Program-made: the position numbers and the translations under genes | Part shown: positions 1 through 7,471 of the stretch, piece by piece | How the letters are laid out: each line of letters begins with the position of its first letter | How positions within the stretch are numbered: the stretch's first letter is position 1 | The notes under the pieces: model-generated | Database searches by the model: none | Told to the model about the DNA's origin: nothing | Seen by the model: only the letters and a program-made list of their open reading frames with translations | Source: Deltaproteobacteria bacterium | GTDB taxonomy: Bacteria; Myxococcota_A; UBA9160; SZUA-336 | DNA: 9,303 nt | Direction of reading: 5' to 3' | Assembly (NCBI GenBank): GCA_030673955.1 | Contig: DAOVBF010000024.1 | Coordinates: 1-9,303 of the forward strand

Positions 1-330
1 GTCCGCCGCACTCACCACCAGCACCGCCCCGTCCATCTGCGCAGCCCCCGTGATCATGTTCTTCACGTAGTCCGCGTGCCCCGGACAGTCCACGTGCGCG
101 TAGTGCCGAGCCTCCGTCGAATACTCCACGTGCGCCGTCGCAATCGTGATCCCCCGCTCCCGCTCCTCCGGCGCCTTGTCGATCTCATCGAACGACACAA
201 AGTCCGCCAGCCCCTTCTGCTTCTGAAGCTGCGTGATCGCCGCCGTCAGCGTCGTCTTCCCGTGGTCCACATGCCCAATCGTCCCCACGTTTACGTGCGG
301 CTTCGTCCGCTCGAACTTCTTCTTCGCCAT
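1..330 (-). CDS. tuf: Elongation factor Tu, N-terminal 110 residues (partial)
   Basis: EF-Tu is the GTPase that delivers aminoacyl-tRNA to the ribosome. Reading minus from the ATG at 330 gives [20 protein letters not shown] and continues open to the window edge. The P-loop GHVDHGKT is at residues 19-26, the switch I signature [12 protein letters not shown] follows, and switch [24 protein letters not shown] comes near residues 80-100, so all visible nucleotide-binding motifs are intact. The C-terminal part of the G domain and domains 2 and 3 lie outside the window. The start is fixed by the conserved [20 protein letters not shown] opening and an AAGGAA Shine-Dalgarno about 5 nt upstream (plus-strand 336-341). 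It lies 40 nt downstream of tRNA-Thr(GGU) with no visible terminator, so co-transcription with the tRNAs is likely, as for tufB in E. coli. Identification is essentially certain. Confidence 0.98.
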   Translation of the reverse strand, partial: MAKKKFERTKPHVNVGTIGHVDHGKTTLTAAITQLQKQKGLADFVSFDEIDKAPEERERGITIATAHVEYSTEARHYAHVDCPGHADYVKNMITGAAQMDGAVLVVSAAD

Positions 331-370
331 GCCTGTTCCTTCCCGATCCTCCGTCCCAGCCGCCTGTGGC

Positions 371-447
<77 letters not shown>

Positions 448-483
448 GATCCGATCCCCCGACACGCTATGTACGAGATGCAC

Positions 484-560
484 TGGAGCGGGAAACGGGA
501 CTCGAACCCGCGACCCCGAGCTTGGAAGGCTCGTGCTCTAGCCAACTGAGCTATTCCCGC
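484..560 (-). tRNA. tRNA-Gly (anticodon UCC), CCA encoded
   Basis: Minus-strand cloverleaf: acceptor GCGGGAA/TTCCCGC, D arm GCTC/GAGC, anticodon stem CGAGC/GCTCG with loop CTTCCAA (anticodon TCC), T arm GCGGG-TTCGAGT-CCCGT, discriminator T, encoded CCA. A 36-nt spacer separates it from the following tRNA-Thr(GGU). It occupies the place of glyT in the E. coli tufB operon. Confidence 0.97.
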
Positions 561-599
561 TTGAAGCCTCTTTTGATCGTTCCGCGTGTTGCGCTCGAC

Positions 600-685
600 T
601 GGTGGAGAGGGGAGGATTCGAACCTCCGAAGGCTTGCGCCAACAGGTTTACAGCCTGTCCCGTTTGACCGCTTCGGTACCTCTCC
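600..685 (-). tRNA. tRNA-Tyr (anticodon GUA), CCA encoded
   Basis: A class II tRNA with a long variable arm. Acceptor GGAGAGG/CCTCTCC, anticodon stem ACAGG/CCTGT with loop CTGTAAA (anticodon GTA), variable arm from TGGCGCAAGCC onward, T arm GGAGG-TTCGAAT-CCTCC, discriminator A, encoded CCA. A 39-nt spacer separates it from tRNA-Gly. It occupies the place of tyrU in the E. coli order. Confidence 0.97.
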
Positions 686-846
686 CCGATTTCGGTGTTC
701 ACTACCCCCCTCGAAGCGGGTACACGACGCCACGGTGCAGGAACCCGTCTCCGCGAGTTGAGCACTTCGCCGCGGACTAGATTTGTTTACCCTCGAGCAT
801 AACCGGGCCTGCGCCGAGACCCGGAAGCCAACCAGACCACCCTCGG

Positions 847-920
847 AGCTGGCGGGGGGATTCGAACCCGCCAACCTGCTGATTACAAGTCAGCTGCTCT
901 ACCGATTGAGCTACGCCAGC
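847..920 (-). tRNA. tRNA-Thr (anticodon UGU), CCA not encoded
   Basis: Minus-strand cloverleaf: acceptor GCTGGCG/CGCCAGC, D arm GCTC/GAGC, anticodon stem GCTGA/TCAGC with loop CTTGTAA (anticodon TGT), discriminator T. Two small oddities are visible. The bases after the discriminator read CCG rather than CCA, unlike the other tRNAs here, so CCA must be added enzymatically. The T stem, as I read it (GCGGG/CCCCC), has one C-C mismatch, with a six-base variable loop. It is the first tRNA of the cluster and lies directly behind a good promoter. A 161-nt spacer separates it from tRNA-Tyr; I see nothing else in that spacer. Confidence 0.95.
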
Positions 921-930
921 GCAACTGCCA

Positions 931-959
931 AGTATATCTACAGATTCCCCGTGTGCCAG
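931..959 (-). promoter_or_regulatory. Sigma-70-type promoter of the tRNA-tuf cluster
   Basis: On the minus strand a -35 box CTGGCA (954-959, 4 of 6 consensus) and a -10 box TATACT (931-936, 5 of 6) are separated by exactly 17 nt. The predicted start lies only a few bases before the mature 5' end of tRNA-Thr(UGU), as is common for stable-RNA promoters. It lies downstream of rlmB, so the tRNA-tuf unit need not depend on rlmB transcription. Prediction from sequence only. Confidence 0.7.
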
Positions 960-1041
960 CACCACAGAGCCGGGCCGCACCCACCCCTCCCCTGTGCGGG
1001 TTGCACTCCCGGCGGCGGGGAAACTACGGCATCGAGGGCCC

Positions 1042-1794
1042 TCATGCCAGCCCGGCGGACCGGCGTACCTCCGCGATCCGAAGGAGCAGGTAGGCTGCCG
1101 CAGCGGCAACCCCGAGCGAGCCGACCCGACCTTCGAGGGGGATCCCGACCCGGCATTCGGCCAGCTCCCGCACGGGCCCTCGAATCCCCCTGTCTTCGCT
1201 GCCAAAAACAACGATGAGCTCACCCTCCAGCAGGTCCGACCCAACCCGATCGATGGGAGACCCCCCGGGCTCGGCAGCCAACACACGGATCCCCTCGCGA
1301 GACGCCAGTTCCAGCGCGCTCTTAAGACGGGGGGTCCGTCCCACACGAAGGTACTCCAGCGCCCCGGCACTCACGCGAAGCGCCCCCGGCTCCACCGGGG
1401 GAGCGCGGCGGTGCTCCAGGACGAGACCGGTGGCCCCCGCATACTCTGCGCTCCGGGCGATCGATCCCAGGTTCCCGACGTCCGTGACCCGATCCAGTGC
1501 CACCAGAAACCGGGGGCGCTCGTCCACAAGGAGCGCCTCAAAAGGCTCTTCGGGAAAGGGATCGGCCTCCGCCGCAGCCCGAAGGCCGCTTAGCCGGCCG
1601 CCGCAGACCGGAATCCCCCTCGTTCGCGCAAGCGCCTCGAGCTCCCGGGTCCCACTGCTGCCGGGTCCCTCGGCCAGTATCACGGTGCGAACCTCACGCC
1701 GCCCCGCTCGGATTGCCTCGAGGACCGCTCGAACCCCTTCGATCCGAACGCGCCGTCCCCGCTGGACGTTGTCCTCGCCTCTCACTCGAGACAT
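1042..1794 (-). CDS. rlmB: TrmH/SpoU-family rRNA 2'-O-methyltransferase, probably RlmB
   Basis: A 250-residue protein, close to the usual length of RlmB, which methylates the 2'-OH of G2251 in 23S rRNA using S-adenosylmethionine. Residues about 17-75 resemble the SpoU substrate-binding domain (EGVRAVLEAIRAG, then a gi.v segment). The SPOUT knot domain follows: motif 1 DVGNLGSIARSAEYAGA (N108, R114), PGALRVSAGALEYL near 136-149, motif 2 VVFGSEDRGI (196-204), motif 3 GIPLEGRVGSLGVAAAAA (217-234). Odd point: motif 3 is usually SLNVS, and here it reads SLGVA, so the conserved Asn is Gly at 228. The ATG at 1794 has only a weak GTGGGG ribosome site. The gene is transcribed divergently from pabB across 67 bp and toward the tRNA cluster. 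The family is certain. RlmB rather than another TrmH-type enzyme is inferred from domain layout and length. Confidence 0.85.
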   Translation of the reverse strand: MSRVRGEDNVQRGRRVRIEGVRAVLEAIRAGRREVRTVILAEGPGSSGTRELEALARTRGIPVCGGRLSGLRAAAEADPFPEEPFEALLVDERPRFLVALDRVTDVGNLGSIARSAEYAGATGLVLEHRRAPPVEPGALRVSAGALEYLRVGRTPRLKSALELASREGIRVLAAEPGGSPIDRVGSDLLEGELIVVFGSEDRGIRGPVRELAECRVGIPLEGRVGSLGVAAAAAYLLLRIAEVRRSAGLA

Positions 1795-1861
1795 GCCCCC
1801 ACTTAACTAGCGCGCGCCGGCTGACACGACGCCCTCTCGGGGTTCGCTACGATGGGCCGCC

Positions 1862-3189
<1,328 letters not shown>

Positions 3190-3193
<4 letters not shown>

Positions 3194-4005
3194 GGAACCC
3201 AACGCCCGCACAGCAGGGAACACCCGGCGGGATCTGGCTCGACGGGCGTCTCGTGTGCAAAGAGGACCCGCGGGTCTCCGCGCTGAGCCGCGGCGTCCTC
3301 CACGGGGTGGGACTGTTCGAGACGATGCGGGTGACCGGCCGCCGCGTGCCGCTCCTCGAGCTTCATCTCGAGCGCCTCGGCCGGGGCTGTCGGCTCCTCG
3401 GGCTCCCCGACCCTCCGGACGACCTCGAGGCGGGGGTCCACGCCGTACTGCGTCACACGGGGCAGGACGACGGCGTCGCGCGAATCGTTGTCGAGGATGG
3501 CTTCCGGATGGTGACGCTGGACCCACTCCCCCCCGGCTTGCGTCGGGAGAGGGAGACGGGGATTCAGCTCCCCTGCATGCGGTTCTCCTGGAGTCCGGTT
3601 GCGGTGAAGCACACTGCCCGTGCAGTGCTCGAGTGGGCGGAACGGGAAGCGGAAGGGGAGACGGTGCGCCTCGGTTCACGTGGACGGCTCCTCGAGACGA
3701 CGCGCTCGAACTTCTTCATCGTGCGCGCCGAAGGGCTCGAGACGGCGCCCACCTCTGTGGCTCTCCCCGGAATCGCCCGGCGGCTCGTTCTGGAGACCGC
3801 CACCGAGCTCGGCCTTCCCGTTCGCCACCGCGCGCCCCGCCTCTCCGAGCTCGAGTCCTGGCGTGAGGTCTTCGTCACGAACGCCGTGCGAGGGGTGAGA
3901 CCCGTCGTCGAGCTCGGTGGGAAGCGCCTTCCAACCCCGGAGCCGGGCGGCATCCTGCGCGAGCTTCAGCAGAGGCTCGACCGCGCGATGGGGCTCCGTT
4001 CCTGA
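3190..4005 (+). CDS. pabC: Class IV PLP aminotransferase fold, aminodeoxychorismate lyase
   Basis: A 271-residue fold-type IV PLP enzyme. In this context it most likely releases pyruvate from aminodeoxychorismate to give 4-aminobenzoate. Visible features: SRGVLHGVGLFETMRV near residue 32, typical of the family N-terminus; the PLP lysine in VAVKHTARAVLEW (K140); the glutamate of RLLETTRSNFFI (E169) that contacts the pyridine nitrogen; LPGIARRLVLE; and TNAVRGVRPV near the C-terminus. I chose the ATG at 3190 over the in-frame GTG at 3175 because it overlaps the pabB stop as ATGA. A branched-chain or D-amino-acid aminotransferase shares the fold, but the tight coupling with pabB favours PabC. Confidence 0.88.
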
Positions 4006-4078
4006 TCCAAGGGACCCCGTCCGCTCAAGCCCCTTCTCAGCGCCTCCGAACAGCTAAACGAAGCAGGAGGAGGGGCGC

Positions 4079-4666
4079 ATGAACGAGAAGCAAGAGCCTG
4101 GCCGAACCGGGGTTCCGGCGCCGGAGACACCACCTCCGGAGGGGCCACTTACTCCAGGCTCCGAAGCTGGCTGGTCGGAAATCCCGCTCCCCCGCGAGCC
4201 CGCGCAGCCGGAAGAGCGTCGCGTCGCGCACGAGTTCGGGACCCGCTCCACCCGACGCCGGGCCCTACGCTTCCCGGCGTCGTTTCGAGTGACGATGGAG
4301 ACCATGGATCCGGTGCGCGACCCCGTCACGGGAGAGATGTGCTTCCAGGCCAGCGAGGACGACCGGACGGTCGATCTGTCGCGTTTCGGTCTGCGCCTGC
4401 GCGCTGAGAACGCGCCTTCCGTCGGGACGAGGCTGCTTTTGCGACTTCACCTGCCCGAAGAACCTCGCCCACTCGAGTTCGTCGGTCGGGCCCGCTGGAC
4501 CCGCGTCGAGCTCGAGCGCGGTACGAACCGCCGCCGCGCGGTTTGTGGCGTGGGAGTCGAGCTGCTGGGGGGCCCCCGACGGTCGCTCGACCGCTACGGA
4601 CGGCTCCTCGACGAGCTCCGTGCACGGGTCACTCCCGCGGTTGCGGGGGGTAAGGGGCTCCGATAG
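4079..4666 (+). CDS. PilZ-domain cyclic di-GMP receptor protein
   Basis: A 195-residue cytoplasmic protein with a Pro/Glu-rich, probably disordered N-terminus (residues 1-50) and a PilZ domain from about 56 to 185. Both halves of the c-di-GMP binding signature are present: RxxxR as R60-R-A-L-R64, and DxSxxG as D99-L-S-R-F-G104, followed by the beta-strand segments LRLRAE, RLLLRLHLP, LEFVGRARW and CGVGVELL. Binding is therefore plausible and not merely a fold assignment. The output is unknown. Single-domain PilZ proteins often act on motility, pili or exopolysaccharide, and a PilY1-like gene lies about 4 kb away, but no direct link is visible. A strong AGGAGG (4065-4070) sits 8 nt before the ATG. 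The 23-nt gap to the next gene suggests co-transcription. Confidence 0.9.
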   Translation: MNEKQEPGRTGVPAPETPPPEGPLTPGSEAGWSEIPLPREPAQPEERRVAHEFGTRSTRRRALRFPASFRVTMETMDPVRDPVTGEMCFQASEDDRTVDLSRFGLRLRAENAPSVGTRLLLRLHLPEEPRPLEFVGRARWTRVELERGTNRRRAVCGVGVELLGGPRRSLDRYGRLLDELRARVTPAVAGGKGLR

Positions 4667-4689
4667 GATGGCGCTTTAGGATAGCGGTC

Positions 4690-5004
4690 ATGACGAGGGC
4701 GAGAATCCAAGGCAGCTTTCGCATCGGGCATCAGGGGCGGACGTACGAGCTGTACGGAGATCCGCGTGCCCGGCAAGCTCATCGAGTCCGCCGGATCCTC
4801 GCCTCGATCCAGGACGACCTCGACCAGGGTGGCACCGCCTACGTGCGGCAGATCCTTCGCGGCCCGGTGGAGCTCTACCGTCTGGAGCTCGAACTGCCCG
4901 ATCTCGCTTACCAGCGGATCACGATCCTCGATCGTGACACGCTGACGGTTCTTCTCGAGCAGACGTCCGAGCAGTCCCTGCGCGAGCGCTTCACGTTCGC
5001 CTGA
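4690..5004 (+). CDS. Hypothetical protein, 104 residues
   Basis: I do not recognise a family. The protein is small, soluble and charged, with no signal peptide, membrane segment or cysteine. It begins with a basic stretch (MTRARIQGSFRIGHQGRTYE), then probably a helix (RQAHRVRRILASIQDDLDQG, residues 29-48), then alternating beta-like segments (VELYRLELELPDL, ITILDRDTLTVLLE) and an acidic/basic C-terminal helix. AGGA at 4678-4681 lies 8 nt before the ATG. It starts 23 nt after the PilZ gene on the same strand, so it may be its operon partner. High GC at third codon positions supports that it is coding. Function unknown. Confidence 0.7.
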   Translation: MTRARIQGSFRIGHQGRTYELYGDPRARQAHRVRRILASIQDDLDQGGTAYVRQILRGPVELYRLELELPDLAYQRITILDRDTLTVLLEQTSEQSLRERFTFA

Positions 5005-5053
5005 TTCAAGGTCTGCTCCGCCGCACGGGAGACCGCGTCGTCCAAGGTCCCGC

Positions 5054-6325
5054 TTATGGCGCGACCTGAGCGGCCGGAAGTGACCGGGCGCTCAAGAGTT
5101 GCCGGTAGTGGATCATGGCGCTCAACGCGTGCTGCACGTAGTCGATCCGCACCTCGGACGCCCGGAAATTGAACATCATGGCTTCGAGTGAGTTGCCCGA
5201 AGGCAGCGCGCGAATCGCTCGTGGCATGGCGCCGCGGGAGGAACCCTCGCGTACGTGAGCGCGCAGCAGGAAGCCGACACCGGCGTGGATCGCCGCTTCC
5301 ACCCGCGCTCGCAGGGTGCGCTCGTTGTGCGGCAGTAGGCTCAACGCGGCCAACAGTCCCTCTAGCCGAGTGGCTGTCGGTGTGGTTCGTCCATCACGCG
5401 TAAAGCTGCCCGCCAGCAGTGGGTCCACCGCCACCAACTGCTCGCCGAGAAAGCTCTCGACGAGGCGCACAGCATGCTGCACGAGCTCCTCTCGAGCGGA
5501 AGCCGGCGGGCACGCATCGCGGCACACGGCGAAGAGGCTTGCCGTTGCGAGCAGGGCCCAGTGATCCGGGGGTAGCTCGCGCTCGGCGCGCCGGCTTCGC
5601 GCCAGGTAAAGCAGCGCCCGCGTAGCGCCCTGGATCCAATCGCTGTGTGGATCCCGCTCGTACAGCAGAGTCAGCCCCAGCGCTGCCTCGCCCGGGTAAT
5701 AGAGCGACTGCCACTGGTCCCAGCGACCGCCTTCGGACGGGATGTACTTGGAATAGAAACTGCCGTCCGCCTTTTGCATGTACAGTAGGAACCGCCCCAG
5801 AGCTCGGAGCTTCTTCAGCTCGACTAGGCCGGGCTCCAGTGCTTCGGTGCGCACCAGGGCGACAAGCCCGAGCCCCGTGCCGCCGAGCTTCGCCTGACGC
5901 GCCTTCCCAGTCCGCGTAAGGCGTGAATCGGACCAGATGGCGAGCAAGTCAGGCCTGTTCGCCAGGGGCGCCACACAGCAGTCGCGCAGAAAGTGAGCAG
6001 CCCGGAGCGCGGCGGCGCGCACCTCGGGATCTGCGCGGTATTGGTGATATTGGGTGAGAGCGTAAATCGCCCCAGCATGCCGGAGCAGGTTGTATTTCTC
6101 CCTCTGTTTGACGCTGGGGTCAAGGTGCACTCGATAGATAAACTGACCGTCGGACCCGCAGGCACGCGCCAGGTAATGAGCGGAGTGGTCGATGGCCGCG
6201 GAAAGCTCGGCCGGTGGCACCAGCGCGAGAGTTTCGATCGGCACCCGCAGGGTCGAAGAAGCAGCTGGAGCAGAGATCAGCGCCACGGCGCCGGCCAACA
6301 GCAGTGCGCTCGGGATGTGGGGCAT
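5054..6325 (-). CDS. Exported, probably alpha/alpha-toroid protein of unknown function
   Basis: A 423-residue protein. The frame is open 48 codons further upstream, but the ATG at 6325 is preferred. It is preceded by GGAG 7 nt upstream and immediately encodes a signal peptide (MPHIPSALLLAGAVALISAP, cleavage near AASS at 21-24), whereas the upstream codons look non-coding. The mature part is a series of helices with repeated motifs: SDGQFIYRV (58-66), YNLLRHAGAIYALTQYH (78-94), KLGGTGLGLVALVR (146-159), DGSFYSKY and SLYYPGEAALGLTLLYE (188-223), DHWALLA (254-260), TATRLEGLLAAL (317-328) and RIDYVQHALSAMIHY (393-407). This resembles six-hairpin glycosidase, epimerase or squalene-cyclase-like toroids, so carbohydrate processing is a possible role, but I cannot name a family or substrate. 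Codon use is less GC3-biased than in the pab genes. It converges on the 104-residue gene with a 49-bp gap. Confidence 0.75.
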   Translation of the reverse strand: MPHIPSALLLAGAVALISAPAASSTLRVPIETLALVPPAELSAAIDHSAHYLARACGSDGQFIYRVHLDPSVKQREKYNLLRHAGAIYALTQYHQYRADPEVRAAALRAAHFLRDCCVAPLANRPDLLAIWSDSRLTRTGKARQAKLGGTGLGLVALVRTEALEPGLVELKKLRALGRFLLYMQKADGSFYSKYIPSEGGRWDQWQSLYYPGEAALGLTLLYERDPHSDWIQGATRALLYLARSRRAERELPPDHWALLATASLFAVCRDACPPASAREELVQHAVRLVESFLGEQLVAVDPLLAGSFTRDGRTTPTATRLEGLLAALSLLPHNERTLRARVEAAIHAGVGFLLRAHVREGSSRGAMPRAIRALPSGNSLEAMMFNFRASEVRIDYVQHALSAMIHYRQLLSARSLPAAQVAP

Positions 6326-6625
6326 GGGAAGCTCCGTGGATGGCACCGGCACGCTCAACTCCGCGCCAGGCTTCGAGACCTTCTCTCGTACCGTTACGGA
6401 GCTTTGGATGCGCAGATTTAGAGCGCTGTATGCGCATTCGGGCTGCCTGTTCGCGGCGCTGTTCTCCATCGGTGAGGCGATCTGGTCGCCGCGACTCTAC
6501 GAGTACAACCGCGTCGGTGGCGCCCAAGGGCCGCAGCAGGCGCGCGAGCATTGAGATGGATCCCACGGACCGTATCCGGGCCAGGGGCTCGGCCTCGATC
6601 ACGCTGCGCTGAAGCTCTGGCCGGC
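6326..6625. other. Intergenic stretch without a supportable gene
   Basis: About 300 bp between the divergent toroid-protein gene (minus) and the regulator gene (plus). Several frames are open on both strands but none has a convincing ribosome site plus protein-like composition. It must carry the promoter of the minus-strand gene, but no pair of -35/-10 boxes stands out. I see no repeats, RNA gene or remnant of an integrase. Confidence 0.5.
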
Positions 6626-6672
6626 TTGACAGCCGCGGCTCATTGTCATACGGTGTAATACGCACGATGACA
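6626..6672 (+). promoter_or_regulatory. Promoter and operator A, upstream of the RHH/zinc-ribbon gene
   Basis: A perfect -35 TTGACA (6626-6631) lies 17 nt before TACGGT (6649-6654), a weak TAnnnT -10 box. Overlapping the -10 region and running downstream is the inverted repeat TGTCAT (6644-6649), 17 nt, ATGACA (6667-6672), with a central TGTAATA. The same -35, spacing, inverted repeat and central TGTAATA recur upstream of the next transcription unit (operator B). A repressor bound here would block RNA polymerase. The most likely ligand is the adjacent ribbon-helix-helix protein; that is inference. Confidence 0.72.
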
Positions 6673-6683
6673 GCGGAGGCGTG

Positions 6684-7163
6684 ATGGCCAAGCGCAAGAA
6701 GCCCGCCAAGAAGGCCTCGAAGAAGAAGCCCGAGGAGCGTAAGGACCGCCTGCTGCAGACCCGCATCACGCCCTCGCTCTACGAGCAGGTGGTGGACAGG
6801 GCCGCGGCGCTGCGCATCCCGGTGAGCAACCTGATCCGCATCATCCTCGAGGACTCGCCACGGCTGGTCAGCGATGTGGTGGACGAGGGCATGAACATCG
6901 CCGAGGCCCTGGGCTCCGAGGACGGGGCGCGGCGCCAGCGCGGGCGAGCGGGCAGCGAGCCGGACGCGCCCGGCGCGGACCAGGCGCCCGTGGCCTGGCA
7001 GCGCATCGCCCTGGGCCGGCGCTCGGCCTGCGGGGAGTGCCACAAGACGCTGTACCCCGGCGAGGACGCCCACATGGGCCTGGGCGCGGACGGCCGGCCG
7101 CTGCTCTACGCCTGCCCCGAGTGCTACGCGGCCGCGATCGAGGCGGCCCGCCACCAGGGCTAA
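6684..7163 (+). CDS. Ribbon-helix-helix / zinc-ribbon putative transcriptional regulator
   Basis: A 159-residue protein in three parts. Residues 1-20 are a lysine-rich tail (eleven Lys plus Arg residues), suited to non-specific DNA contact. Residues 22-58 look like a ribbon-helix-helix DNA-binding domain: beta strand RLLQTRITP, helix SLYEQVVDRAAALR, turn IPVS, helix NLIRIILED. Residues about 78-104 are a flexible charged linker. The C-terminus carries C116-x2-C119 and C144-x2-C147, a probable single-zinc ribbon. GGAGG (6675-6679) precedes the ATG at 6684; an in-frame GTG at 6681 is too close to that site. The gene lies directly behind operator A and 10 bp before promoter B, so autoregulation plus control of the downstream pair is likely. 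RHH proteins are also common antitoxins, so that alternative is open. Confidence 0.78.
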   Translation: MAKRKKPAKKASKKKPEERKDRLLQTRITPSLYEQVVDRAAALRIPVSNLIRIILEDSPRLVSDVVDEGMNIAEALGSEDGARRQRGRAGSEPDAPGADQAPVAWQRIALGRRSACGECHKTLYPGEDAHMGLGADGRPLLYACPECYAAAIEAARHQG

Positions 7164-7173
7164 GAAAAGGGGC

Positions 7174-7220
7174 TTGACAGACGTCATCGAATGTCATAGT
7201 TTGTAATATAACAGATGACA
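7174..7220 (+). promoter_or_regulatory. Promoter and operator B, upstream of the small-protein/hydrolase operon
   Basis: TTGACA (7174-7179) lies 17 nt before TAGTTT (7197-7202). The inverted repeat TGTCAT (7192-7197), 17 nt, ATGACA (7215-7220) and the central TGTAATA match operator A in sequence, spacing and placement relative to the -35 box. Here the motif is extended: GTCAT, GTCAT and GTAAT follow each other at exact 10-bp intervals (starting 7183, 7193, 7203), i.e. on one helical face, as RHH operators commonly are. The 10 bp between the preceding stop and the -35 contain no terminator. Confidence 0.72.
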
Positions 7221-7231
7221 AGAGGTGACAG

Positions 7232-7471
7232 ATGGCAACCGAGACCCAGTCAGCCCAGGCCGCGCAGCGCACGATCCAGGACCAGCTGTACAGCGTGCTG
7301 TCTCACACCGTGGGCATGCTCGAGGATCTGCTCGAGGCCCGGCGGACCCTGGTCATGTCCGCGGTCGATCTGGCCAGCACCGCGCTGAGCCGGGCGTCGT
7401 GGGAGATCAGCTCGGCCGTGGCCCGCAGGTCCGCTCCGACCGACGCGGCCGCGGACCAGCGCGGCGCCTGA
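7232..7471 (+). CDS. Small helical protein, 79 residues, phasin-like in character
   Basis: No family recognised with confidence. Residues about 12-66 should form one or two long amphipathic helices (IQDQLYSVLSHTVGMLEDLL, then ARRTLVMSAVDLASTALSRA), rich in Ala, Ser and Leu and without Cys, Pro or Gly breaks. The C-terminus is basic then disordered (ARRSAPTDAAADQ). This composition recalls phasins, which coat polyester or lipid granules, but it is shorter than typical phasins; a coiled-coil adaptor or antitoxin is equally possible. The start is well supported by AAGAGGTGA with AGAGG at 7221-7225, 6 nt before the ATG, and by strong GC3 bias. Its TGA overlaps the next ATG (TGATG), indicating translational coupling to the hydrolase. 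Confidence 0.72.
   Translation: MATETQSAQAAQRTIQDQLYSVLSHTVGMLEDLLEARRTLVMSAVDLASTALSRASWEISSAVARRSAPTDAAADQRGA

Noticed and set aside
1795..1861. Promoters in the 67-bp rlmB-pabB divergent gap (CTGACA at 1821, TACGAT at 1848)
   Set aside because: The boxes are 21 nt apart and no better pair exists on either strand; not strong enough to annotate.
5010..5034. GGTCT...AGACC inverted repeat as a bidirectional terminator between convergent genes
   Set aside because: The stem is short and imperfect with a large loop, and there is no T-run on either side.
6326..6469. N-terminal extension of the toroid protein to the ATG at 6469
   Set aside because: The internal ATG at 6325 has a good GGAG site and starts a clear signal peptide. 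The 48 upstream codons would bury that signal and look non-coding.
6120..7187. Long minus-strand open frame (355 codons) across the regulator gene and intergenic region
   Set aside because: It is antisense to the regulator gene with its strong ribosome site and to part of the toroid gene in another frame. High GC removes stop codons; there is no coherent domain.
7225..7470. Hydrolase starting at 7225 with 82 extra residues
   Set aside because: The extra part is out of frame over the small gene, which has its own strong ribosome site; the TGATG overlap marks 7471 as the start.
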